Positions 36,255-43,492 of a DNA stretch of 64,000 nt are shown here, in pieces (position 1 is the first letter of the stretch; each line of letters starts with the position of its first letter). Source of the stretch: an uncultured Flavobacteriaceae bacterium (GTDB taxonomy: Bacteria; Bacteroidota; Bacteroidia; Flavobacteriales; Flavobacteriaceae); contig CANNBV010000001.1 of the NCBI GenBank assembly GCA_947502975.1, positions 1,110,377-1,174,376 on the forward strand, in the 5' to 3' direction. The translations under genes and the position numbers were made by a program. The notes under the pieces are model-generated. The model saw only the letters and a program-made list of their open reading frames with translations. It searched no databases and was not told the DNA's origin.

Positions 36255-36884
36255 ATGGAGTTAGTTCTTAAATATTTCCCTAACCTTACAGATGATCAAA
36301 TCTCTAAATTTCAGCAACTTGAAAGCTTATATAAAGATTGGAATTTAAAGATAAACGTGGTATCTCGTAAAGATATTGATGAATTATATTTAAGGCACGT
36401 ATTGCATTCCTTAGCTATCGCAAAAATTATTTCTTTTAAAGATGGTACTCAAATAATGGATGTGGGCACAGGTGGTGGATTTCCGGGTATTCCATTAGCT
36501 ATTATGTTTCCCAATTGTAATTTCCATTTAGTAGATAGTATAGCTAAAAAGCTAAAGGTAGTTAATGAGGTTACTGGAGGTTTAGGTTTGACCAATATAA
36601 GAACAACCCATACCAGAGTTGAGGATATTGATGAAACTTACGACTTTATTGTAAGTCGTGCTGTTGCTGCAATGCCTACGTTTGTACATTGGACCAAAGG
36701 CAAAATAGCAAAACAGCAAAAAAACAATTTAAAAAACGGTATTCTCTATTTAAAAGGCGGAGATTTAAGTGAAGAACTCAAAGATTATACAACCACAACT
36801 ATCTATAATTTAAATGATTTTTATGAGGAGGGCTTTTTCGATACAAAAAAACTAGTGCATCTCCCGCAGAAGTTCACAAGATAA
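36255..36884 (+). CDS. rsmG: 16S rRNA (guanine-527-N7)-methyltransferase
   Basis: Methylates G527 of 16S rRNA using S-adenosylmethionine. 209 residues, the usual length. SAM-binding motif MDVGTGGGFPGIPLAIMFP, acidic residue in HLVDSIAKKLKVV, and catalytic-region blocks TRVEDIDETYDFIVSRAVAAM and LYLKGGDL are all present. The N-terminal block QQLESLYKDWNLKINVVSRK is typical too. It converges with the TPR gene at 36901. Confidence 0.96.
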   Translation: MELVLKYFPNLTDDQISKFQQLESLYKDWNLKINVVSRKDIDELYLRHVLHSLAIAKIISFKDGTQIMDVGTGGGFPGIPLAIMFPNCNFHLVDSIAKKLKVVNEVTGGLGLTNIRTTHTRVEDIDETYDFIVSRAVAAMPTFVHWTKGKIAKQQKNNLKNGILYLKGGDLSEELKDYTTTTIYNLNDFYEEGFFDTKKLVHLPQKFTR

Positions 36885-36900
36885 CATCAGATTTTTATCG

Positions 36901-37881
36901 TTATAGCGTATTAAGCTTGTCAAAATAAGCTTCAAAAATAAAACCTTCATTTAAGTTCCAGGTAGTATTTTCAAAAAGAGAGATATCATCAATTCTATAA
37001 CTAATATCAGTTGGTGTCAAGATGTTTTTTGCTTTTCTAAAGCACAATCTAGCTTTGTCATGATCATCAATATGATAATACGCTATTGCTAAACCGACCA
37101 AAGCCTCATGGTCTAACGAATTGTAAGAAAGCGTGTGTTTAAATCTTTCAGCAGCTTTCGCATAGTTTCTCTTAAAAAGTTGACTAATGCCAAGATAGAA
37201 ATGTGCTGCATCGTTTTTTGGATTCAGGCTTATGGCCTTATTGAAATCTGCCATAGCTTTTTTGTAATCTTTCATATCTAAATAGGCCATACCTCTGTTG
37301 TAAAAGGCATCACTATTGTTATTTAACTTAATAGTCTTATTAAAAAAAAGTAGTGAAAGTTTGTAGTGTTTAAGCGCCATGAGTGTTTGCCCCATTTGCG
37401 TAAGTATTTCTGAATCATTAGGGTAGTGACTCATTAAGAAGCTAAAAGATTTAAGAGCATCTGAGAATTTTTGTAGATGCAGTTGCGTTATCCCTAAATT
37501 ATAATACGCTTGAAAAAAACTACGGTCGTATTTAATTGCCATATTGTAATCTTCGTATGCACCTTTATAATCTTCTATGGCATATTTGGAATTCCCGCGA
37601 TTAAAATAAGAGTCTGCATCTGGTTTTTTAAAAATCACAGTTGTAAAATCTAACATTGCACCCCAATGATTTTCTAAATTTGCTCTAGCAATACCACGAT
37701 AAAAGTAGGCATCTAGATTTTCACTATCTAGATCTATTGCATCTGTATAATATTGTATTTGTTGCTGAGGATCGGTGAGTTTTTTCCCCTGTCTAACTAG
37801 TTTTCTTGATTGTCCAAAAGATATAATGGGAACGAGTATAAAGAATACAATAACACTAGATGTAAAAAGCGATTTATTCAT
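36901..37881 (-). CDS. TPR-repeat exported protein A
   Basis: 326-residue protein with a signal peptide (MNKSLFTSSVIVFFILVPIISFG) and about seven tetratricopeptide repeats (for example AYFYRGIARANLENHWGAML, DAFYNRGMAYLDMKDYKKAM, DAAHFYLGISQLFKRNYAKA). TPRs are protein-binding scaffolds; here probably periplasmic. No catalytic domain. The neighbouring gene at 38022 encodes a clear paralogue with the same length and the same opening block (KFVRQ/KLVRQ, LTDPxxQI), so the pair arose by tandem duplication. Confidence 0.85.
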   Translation of the reverse strand: MNKSLFTSSVIVFFILVPIISFGQSRKLVRQGKKLTDPQQQIQYYTDAIDLDSENLDAYFYRGIARANLENHWGAMLDFTTVIFKKPDADSYFNRGNSKYAIEDYKGAYEDYNMAIKYDRSFFQAYYNLGITQLHLQKFSDALKSFSFLMSHYPNDSEILTQMGQTLMALKHYKLSLLFFNKTIKLNNNSDAFYNRGMAYLDMKDYKKAMADFNKAISLNPKNDAAHFYLGISQLFKRNYAKAAERFKHTLSYNSLDHEALVGLAIAYYHIDDHDKARLCFRKAKNILTPTDISYRIDDISLFENTTWNLNEGFIFEAYFDKLNTL

Positions 37882-38021
37882 AGCAACAAGAATATCAAAA
37901 AATTCGCAAAATAATTATACAAACACCTGAATAGTAAATGAGTGTGCTGTATAAAGATACAAAACACATCGTTTTAAATCCACAACTTTAAGACAATTTT
38001 TACACTTAAATATAGAAAACC

Positions 38022-38975
38022 TTAAAGTGCACTTAAGACTTTGTACATTTTTGCAAATAATTGCTTTTCGTTAACTTCCCAGTAGGTGTCTTTAAAAACA
38101 GAAGCGTTGTTGATGCTAGCAGTAGGGTCTAAAATTTTCTTGGCACGTTCAAATTTTGCTTTTGCTTTTTCAACATCACCAATGTAGTGATACCCCATAG
38201 CTAATCCAAAATGCGCGTCATAATCCATTTGATCTTTGTTAGTAGCAAAAGTTAAACTTTTTATGGATGGTTGAAATTCACCTAATAAAAATTGACTAAC
38301 ACCAAGATAGAAGAAAGCTGGTGTGTTTTCAGGATTTTTTTCGATTGCCTTTAAAAAATCACCTTTGGCTTCTTTGTAATAATTAATTTGTAGTAACGCA
38401 AAACCTCGATTGTAATAAGATTCACTGCTTGGTCTTATCAATATACAAGCACCAAAATCAGAAAATGCTTTTTTGTAATCCTTAAGTTCCATATAAGCTA
38501 AAGCACGCTGACTATAAGATTTATAATCATTAGGAAAAAACCGAATCATCTTAGAAAAACTATCTACAGCACCTTTGTAATCTTCAGCATAAAACTTAGC
38601 ATTTCCTAAGTTAAAATAAGCGCCAATTAAATCAGAGTCTAAAGTAAGCGCCTTTTCATAATCTAATAATGCCCCTTGATAATCTTCTAAATTAAATTTA
38701 CAATTACCACGATTGTAATAACTATCAGCATCAGGTTCGTAAAAAATTATTTTAGTAAAATCTAAAATAGCAGCATCGTAATTTTCTAGATTATATTGGG
38801 CAATACCTCTGTAGAATAATGCATCTAAATGTTTATCATCAATTTCTAATGCTTGATTTAATACTTCTATCTGTGCATTAGGGTCGGTAAGCCTTAAAGC
38901 TTGTCTTACAAATTTGGTAGCTTGACCAATACTAAGTAATGGTACAAATAGAAAAACGAGTAATGTCTTTTTCAT
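38022..38975 (-). CDS. TPR-repeat exported protein B
   Basis: 317-residue paralogue of the 36901 gene product. I place the start at 38975 (MKKTLLVFLFVPLLSIGQ, a clean signal peptide, preceded by AAAGAG); the longer frame from 39026 adds 17 polar residues. It carries about seven TPR units (DALFYRGIAQYNLENYDAAI, YNRGNCKFNLEDYQGALLDY, AHFGLAMGYHYIGDVEKAKA). Probably a periplasmic scaffold; partner unknown. Confidence 0.85.
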   Translation of the reverse strand: MKKTLLVFLFVPLLSIGQATKFVRQALRLTDPNAQIEVLNQALEIDDKHLDALFYRGIAQYNLENYDAAILDFTKIIFYEPDADSYYNRGNCKFNLEDYQGALLDYEKALTLDSDLIGAYFNLGNAKFYAEDYKGAVDSFSKMIRFFPNDYKSYSQRALAYMELKDYKKAFSDFGACILIRPSSESYYNRGFALLQINYYKEAKGDFLKAIEKNPENTPAFFYLGVSQFLLGEFQPSIKSLTFATNKDQMDYDAHFGLAMGYHYIGDVEKAKAKFERAKKILDPTASINNASVFKDTYWEVNEKQLFAKMYKVLSAL

Positions 38976-39087
38976 GCTCTTTTTTAACGTCAATTCTTTA
39001 GAGGTATTGTTTTTAATGCTAATCAAGTATCAAAAACTATTCCAGTATAATTGAAAATATAAAACTAATGAAAATTTAGAGAAGACG

Positions 39088-40341
39088 TTAGTACTTTTCG
39101 ATTTTAGACAGTAGATCGTGTTTTTTCTTTTTCAAATAAGCATTTTCCAAATCATTGCTTACATGTCCTAAAGCTAGGTTAATATAGTGTAATGCTTTTT
39201 TGGGTTTAGAAGTAGCATCATAAAAATCAGCTAGAGTACCATAATATAAATAGGAACGTTGACCAAAATCTTCTGGGTTTATTTGCTCTAAATAACGATA
39301 CGCTAGTTTAAAATCTTTTGTTTGTAGGCAAACTACTGCCATAGTAAGCAGATGAGAAGGCATAGGTTGCAAGGTGTGTAAGCATTGATACCAATGTAAT
39401 ATTTTTTTCCAATTGGTATCTGCAAATTTTCTGGCCTTTAAATGTTCTGCAGCAATAGCAGCTTCGTAATGATAACATGAAAATTCATCGGTCTCTACTG
39501 CCTTGTGCATCATGGAATTGCCTAATTGAACCAAAGGAAAATACCATTTACTACGGTCTTGATGTTTTAAATCGAGTAATTCGTTATCAGCATTGGTTTT
39601 ACTTTCAATTCTAGACGCGTGAAAACACATTAAAGCGCAAAGTGCATAGGTATCAGGAGTTCTAGTTAACACATTTCTTAAAAGCATCTGTGACAACCTA
39701 AGGGCTTCTGTACATAACTCTTTTCTAACTATGGTTTCTTTTTTGTTAGAATGAAATCCTTCGTTAAAAATAAGATATAACACTTCCATGACACTTTCTA
39801 AACGAGAAGCTAAAGCTTTACCCTGAGGAATTTTAAATTTTATATCTGATGTTTGAATCGCTTTTCTAGCACGAGATAATCGCTTTTTAATGGTATCTTC
39901 CTTGGTTAACAATGCCGAAGCAATTTCTTTAATACTAAACCCTGAAACTGTTTTTAAAGCAAAAGAAATCCGATCACGAGGATCTAGTTTTGGGTGGCAA
40001 GCCGTAAAAATCATGCGGAGTTGGGCATCTTCAATTTCAGTATCTAAAAACAGTTCATTTATGGCAATAGCATCCGTTCCTTGATTAATGTTTGGTAGGT
40101 GTTTTTGCTCTGTTTTTAGTTTCCTAAAAATATCTAAAACCCTATTTTTAGCAGCTTGGGTTAACCACGCTTCAGGGTTTTTAGGTTGCTGCTTTCGCCA
40201 ACTTAAACTCGCTTTAATAAAAGTGTCCTGTACTGCATCTTCAACAATATCAAGATGTTTCAGTCCAAAAATCCTAGTTAAAACAGAAACCATCTTTCCG
40301 CTATGATGGCGGAAAAGATGGTCAATTAGTTGTTGTTCCAT
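39088..40341 (-). CDS. ECF sigma factor, ECF42-type with C-terminal TPR-like extension
   Basis: Alternative RNA polymerase sigma factor of 417 residues. The first 170 residues hold sigma regions 2 (LIDHLFRHHSGKMVSVLTRIFG, QDTFIKASLSW, NPEAWLTQAAKNRVLDIFRK) and 4 (SFALKTVSGFSIKEIASALL, then TKEDTIKKRLSRARK). The long C-terminal part is helical with TPR-like repeats (YEAAIAAEHLKARKFADTNW; SYLYYGTLADFYDATSKPKK). This architecture is the ECF42 group, in which the extension replaces an anti-sigma factor and the sigma gene pairs with a DGPF/YCII gene, as it does here. The start codon overlaps the stop of that gene by one base (TAATG), so the two are translationally coupled. Confidence 0.9.
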   Translation of the reverse strand: MEQQLIDHLFRHHSGKMVSVLTRIFGLKHLDIVEDAVQDTFIKASLSWRKQQPKNPEAWLTQAAKNRVLDIFRKLKTEQKHLPNINQGTDAIAINELFLDTEIEDAQLRMIFTACHPKLDPRDRISFALKTVSGFSIKEIASALLTKEDTIKKRLSRARKAIQTSDIKFKIPQGKALASRLESVMEVLYLIFNEGFHSNKKETIVRKELCTEALRLSQMLLRNVLTRTPDTYALCALMCFHASRIESKTNADNELLDLKHQDRSKWYFPLVQLGNSMMHKAVETDEFSCYHYEAAIAAEHLKARKFADTNWKKILHWYQCLHTLQPMPSHLLTMAVVCLQTKDFKLAYRYLEQINPEDFGQRSYLYYGTLADFYDATSKPKKALHYINLALGHVSNDLENAYLKKKKHDLLSKIEKY

Positions 40342-40688
40342 TAACGGTCAAATACCATTACTTCTCTAATCTCTACAGTACCGTCCAAATCGTAATCAGG
40401 GAAATCCTGTGCAATTTTTTCAACCGCATCAAAGCCCTCAGCCTCAACAGTGTAATACCCACCAATAACTTCTTTCACTTCCGCCGAAGCAATATCTGTT
40501 ACTGTTCTATTTTTCCCAGAAACGCGTCTTATTTGAGGTGTTAAAGCCTCTCCGCCTCTCAAAATCCCGGCCTCTTTCATTTTGTTGCCCCAAGCAAACC
40601 ATTTGCCCATGCGTTCTTGTAATTCTTCAGGCGAAAGCCCTAACGCCGCATAATCGGCTCCCGTAAAAATCATCATAAATTGTTTCAT
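40341..40688 (-). CDS. DGPF/YCII-domain protein
   Basis: 115-residue YCII-related protein of the DGPF type (MKQFMMIFTGADY at the start; GGYYTVEAEGFDAVEKIAQ, then DFPDYDLDGTVEIREVMVF at the end). The fold is ferredoxin-like with an enzyme-like His/Asp site in some relatives; no reaction is established. Genes of this kind accompany ECF42 sigma factors and are thought to be their regulators or targets. First gene of a two-gene operon. Confidence 0.9.
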   Translation of the reverse strand: MKQFMMIFTGADYAALGLSPEELQERMGKWFAWGNKMKEAGILRGGEALTPQIRRVSGKNRTVTDIASAEVKEVIGGYYTVEAEGFDAVEKIAQDFPDYDLDGTVEIREVMVFDR

Positions 40689-40815
40689 AACTAAAATGTT
40701 TTAAAGTTTATATCAGTAAGACGGTTGCCAAAACACAAAAGGGGACAACTTTTCAAAAATAATTAATTGAAAAGAATTACACGCATGCTTGCATCGGGTT
40801 TCCGTTGAAATTGTC

Positions 40816-40835
40816 ATTCCCGCGTAGGCGGGAAT
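40816..40835. repeat. short palindrome ATTCCCGC-N4-GCGGGAAT
   Basis: Perfect 8-bp arms around GTAG. This motif is common between genes in many bacterial genomes. It lies just upstream of repeat copy 3 in a 378-base gap that holds no gene. Confidence 0.6.
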
Positions 40836-40863
40836 CTAAATAAAAAAATCACTGGTTTTTTTA

Positions 40864-41013
40864 CGTTACCCGCAACACTTCGACAAGCTCAGTGCAGGCG
40901 GGTAAGGCTTTCTACTATATCTTTTTTAAAGCTTCGCTTCGGTACCTTCAACCAAAATATATTTTGGTTTCGGTAATCTCAAAAAAGGATGTCGCTGCAA
41001 TCCTTTACGCGGG
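40864..41013 (+). repeat. dispersed repeat family R, copy 3 (divergent)
   Basis: 150 bases in the gap between the DGPF gene and the small-exported-protein cluster. It shares ACGTTACCC at the left, GGCTTTCTACTATATCTTTT inside, and AAAAAAGGATGTCGCTGCAA, then TCCTTTACGCG at the right. It differs by an extra block (ACTTCGACAAGCTCAGTG) near the left end and by a nested hairpin (ACCAAAATAT with ATATTTTGGT) in the centre. Confidence 0.65.
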
Positions 41014-41066
41014 TTGTGTTTGCTGAGGTCTTTTCAGTTACCTAACCTATGTTTCAGTTAGTTTTT

Positions 41067-41582
41067 TTACGTCAATTCAACATATCCAATTTTAGTAATC
41101 ACTTTAGTCGATTGATTAAATTCTATAAAAATGAAATTATTACAACCATCGCATTCCATAAACAAAATACTTTTTGAATTATCATTATTTGTATTGAAAA
41201 TCATATTTCCTAATTTGTTAATGTTGTCTCCAATAGTAATTGTTTTGCCTTTAATAGTTATGTTAAATTTGTTGTTGGTTATGCTGAATGAAGATAACAC
41301 TTTCTCATAAAAACTCAAGTCTAAACCAGCATAGTAGAAATCTATAGCAAATATTTTTCCCTCATAAATTGGATCATCATCTTTTTCGATTCTATCCGGA
41401 GTTCCAAATAAATTTTCTACATTGTTTTGATCTCCTTGAGAATTTAAGATGTCAATTAATTTTACATTATTTACCTCTATATTTTCATACTCAGTTGGAG
41501 TAATGATATTTGCACTAGGTTGACATTTTGCTACATTAATAAAAACTATTGAAAAACTAATTATTAAATATTTCATTTTCAA
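41067..41582 (-). CDS. hypothetical exported protein, family A copy 1
   Basis: 171-residue protein with a type I signal peptide (MKMKYLIISFSIVFINVAKC); predicted periplasmic. A close paralogue is at 42120-42638. The two share the segment after the signal (PSANIITPTEYENIE) and the last 40 residues (NDNSKSILFMECDGCNN, then an IEFNQSTKVITKIGY block), but differ strongly in the middle (residues about 45-110). Two cysteines sit in ECDGC. Last gene of the run downstream of the GH19 lipoprotein. It could be an immunity protein by context only. Confidence 0.7.
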   Translation of the reverse strand: MKMKYLIISFSIVFINVAKCQPSANIITPTEYENIEVNNVKLIDILNSQGDQNNVENLFGTPDRIEKDDDPIYEGKIFAIDFYYAGLDLSFYEKVLSSFSITNNKFNITIKGKTITIGDNINKLGNMIFNTNNDNSKSILFMECDGCNNFIFIEFNQSTKVITKIGYVELT

Positions 41583-41618
41583 TCCTATTATATTAGATAT
41601 ACGTATTGTAGATTCCCT

Positions 41619-42017
41619 TTATTCTTTTAAATAAATTTCTAGTTGTCCCCTTTCAGTTGTAATTGATAGAGTGGTAACTCCATTTGAGTCAACATGAATA
41701 TTATTTATTATATCACATGTAAAATTATTTATATCTATTTGAGTCTTAAGGAAGATATCATATCCATTGTTTAGGTTTGTATTACAAGTTCTATCTAAGT
41801 TATAACTGTAAGTTTCTTCTAAATTATTATCAATGTATATTTTACAGGTATTGTCTGAAGTGAATTCAAATTTATGTGATGAATCATCTTCAGAAACCCA
41901 TTTGCCAATTATTAATTCTCTGTAATTATTAAGTTTTTGAATTTGTGATTGAGCCTTGCATATAGCTGTATAACCTAAAATAATCATAAAAACTAATAGG
42001 GTTTTTAACTTTTTCAT
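41619..42017 (-). CDS. hypothetical exported lipocalin-like protein, family B copy 1
   Basis: 132 residues with a signal peptide (MKKLKTLLVFMIILGYTAICKAQ). The mature part begins with the lipocalin-like block LIIGKWVSEDDSSHKFEF and continues with short beta strands. It ends in TTLSITTERGQLEIYLKE, nearly the same as the end of copy 3 (TILSITTEKGQLETFIKE). Family B copies are at 42676 and 43078. It lies 36 bases upstream of family A copy 1, and the order B-A is repeated with 42676 and 42120. Confidence 0.7.
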   Translation of the reverse strand: MKKLKTLLVFMIILGYTAICKAQSQIQKLNNYRELIIGKWVSEDDSSHKFEFTSDNTCKIYIDNNLEETYSYNLDRTCNTNLNNGYDIFLKTQIDINNFTCDIINNIHVDSNGVTTLSITTERGQLEIYLKE

Positions 42018-42119
42018 TGAGTGAACTAGTATTCTTTTAATCCTTTGTTTGTAAAGCTGAACTAATTGGTAGATAGCTTTTGGATGTATTAATTATCACT
42101 GACTTTGTAGCAGCTAATT

Positions 42120-42638
42120 TTATGTTAATTCAATATATCCAATTTTAGTAATCACTTTTGTTGATTGATTAAATTCTATAACAATAAAATTATTACAACC
42201 ATCGCATTCCATAAACAAAATACTTTTTGAATTATCAGTATTTGTATTGAAAATTACATTTCCTAATTTTTCAACTTTATCACCAACAGTAATAATTGTA
42301 CCTCTTATTTTAAATTCAATATTATTGTTAGTAATTTTAAAGCTACTAATAATTGGTTTTTCATGTGTGCCATCTGAGATTATAGAAGAAAAATTTATAC
42401 TAAAACCATTAAAGTTATAATGGTAAAAGTCTCCATCTTGATCTATATTTTTTGAGGTTGTAGTTCCAAATAAAGATTCGACTGCATCAGCTTTACCTAA
42501 CGTATTTTTTATATCAACTAGTTTAACGTTATTAATCTCTATATTTTCATACTCAGTTGGAGTAATGATATTTGCACTAGGTTGACATTTTACTGTAGTC
42601 GTAAAAGCTATTAAAATAATAATTATTAAATGTTTCAT
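42120..42638 (-). CDS. hypothetical exported protein, family A copy 2
   Basis: 172-residue paralogue of the 41067 gene product, with its own signal peptide (MKHLIIIILIAFTTTVKC). The ends are almost identical to copy 1 even at the DNA level, while the centre (GKADAVESLFGTTTSKNI... to ...KPIISSFKITNNN) is diverged. This pattern suggests selection for a changed binding surface, or gene conversion limited to the ends. Function unknown. Confidence 0.7.
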   Translation of the reverse strand: MKHLIIIILIAFTTTVKCQPSANIITPTEYENIEINNVKLVDIKNTLGKADAVESLFGTTTSKNIDQDGDFYHYNFNGFSINFSSIISDGTHEKPIISSFKITNNNIEFKIRGTIITVGDKVEKLGNVIFNTNTDNSKSILFMECDGCNNFIVIEFNQSTKVITKIGYIELT

Positions 42639-42675
42639 TTTTACTCCTTAATTACTATACATGGCATTGTAGTTT

Positions 42676-43074
42676 CTACTCGTCCTTTATAAACAACATT
42701 GGCTTTGGTTTTCCATCGTATTCTAATGATAAGTATATCTTACCATCATCGTCTTTTGTTATTCCATTTATAGCATAACAAAAAGTTCCTGATGTATTAC
42801 TTAATTTTAAATATTCATATTCAGAGTCAAATTCATTATAACAAGAGTATTCACTAATTGAATAGGTGAAAGTTTCAGTAATTGAATTTTCATAATACCA
42901 ATAACAATTATCTGTTTCAGTAAATTTCATTTTCCAATTAGTATCCTCTTCTGAAATCCAAGTGCCGATTATTTCTTTAGAATAATCAATTTGAGCGTTA
43001 GTTTCACAGTTTAAAAAGAAAAATGTAAGTGCTAAAAAACGTATTGTCTTAATATGATTTTTATAGTTCTGCAT
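42676..43074 (-). CDS. hypothetical exported lipocalin-like protein, family B copy 2
   Basis: 132 residues. The signal region is MQNYKNHIKTIRFLALTFFF with LNCETNAQ; Cys23 might be lipidated or the signal might be cleaved after NAQ. The mature start IDYSKEIIGTWISEEDTNW is shared with copy 3. The C terminus (YDGKPKPMLFIKDE) differs from copies 1 and 3. Starts 3 bases after the stop of copy 3, so the two are surely co-translated. Confidence 0.7.
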   Translation of the reverse strand: MQNYKNHIKTIRFLALTFFFLNCETNAQIDYSKEIIGTWISEEDTNWKMKFTETDNCYWYYENSITETFTYSISEYSCYNEFDSEYEYLKLSNTSGTFCYAINGITKDDDGKIYLSLEYDGKPKPMLFIKDE

Positions 43075-43077
43075 GAT

Positions 43078-43476
43078 TTATTCTTTGATAAAAGTTTCTA
43101 GTTGCCCTTTTTCCGTTGTAATTGACAATATGGTTTTTTTATTAGCATTATTGGTGTCTATATTATTTAAAAGCAAACAAATTTCGATATTATCGGAATC
43201 TATCCATTTTAAAAATAATTCATTATTCGTTCGTATATATTCTCCACATTTATTTGTAATAAAATATGATGAATTATCAATAAGTTCATCTTCATAATAA
43301 TCAATTCTTTCCCCATTAGGCTTAAATTCTATTTTCCATTTTTCATCATCTTCTGAGACCCAAATACCAATTATTTCTTTAGAATAATCAATTTGTGCAT
43401 TTACTTTACAGTTTGAAAGGAAAAATAGAAATGTTAAAAAACTTATTATTCCCAAATAATTTTTATAATTCTTCAT
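43078..43476 (-). CDS. hypothetical exported lipocalin-like protein, family B copy 3
   Basis: 132 residues when started at 43476 (MKNYKNYLGIISFLTFLFFL, a signal followed by SNCKVNAQ); the longer frame from 43548 would overlap the GH19 gene and lacks a signal. The mature part begins IDYSKEIIGIWVSEDDEKW and ends TILSITTEKGQLETFIKE. It starts 16 bases after the GH19 gene stops, the position expected of an immunity gene following an effector gene. Confidence 0.7.
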   Translation of the reverse strand: MKNYKNYLGIISFLTFLFFLSNCKVNAQIDYSKEIIGIWVSEDDEKWKIEFKPNGERIDYYEDELIDNSSYFITNKCGEYIRTNNELFLKWIDSDNIEICLLLNNIDTNNANKKTILSITTEKGQLETFIKE

Positions 43477-43492
43477 GATTTGTTTTTTTAAT

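Noticed and set aside
41020..41060. T-rich repeat CAGTTA...CAGTTAG after the family A gene, considered as a terminator
   Set aside because: The two units are direct repeats, not inverted, so no stem forms.
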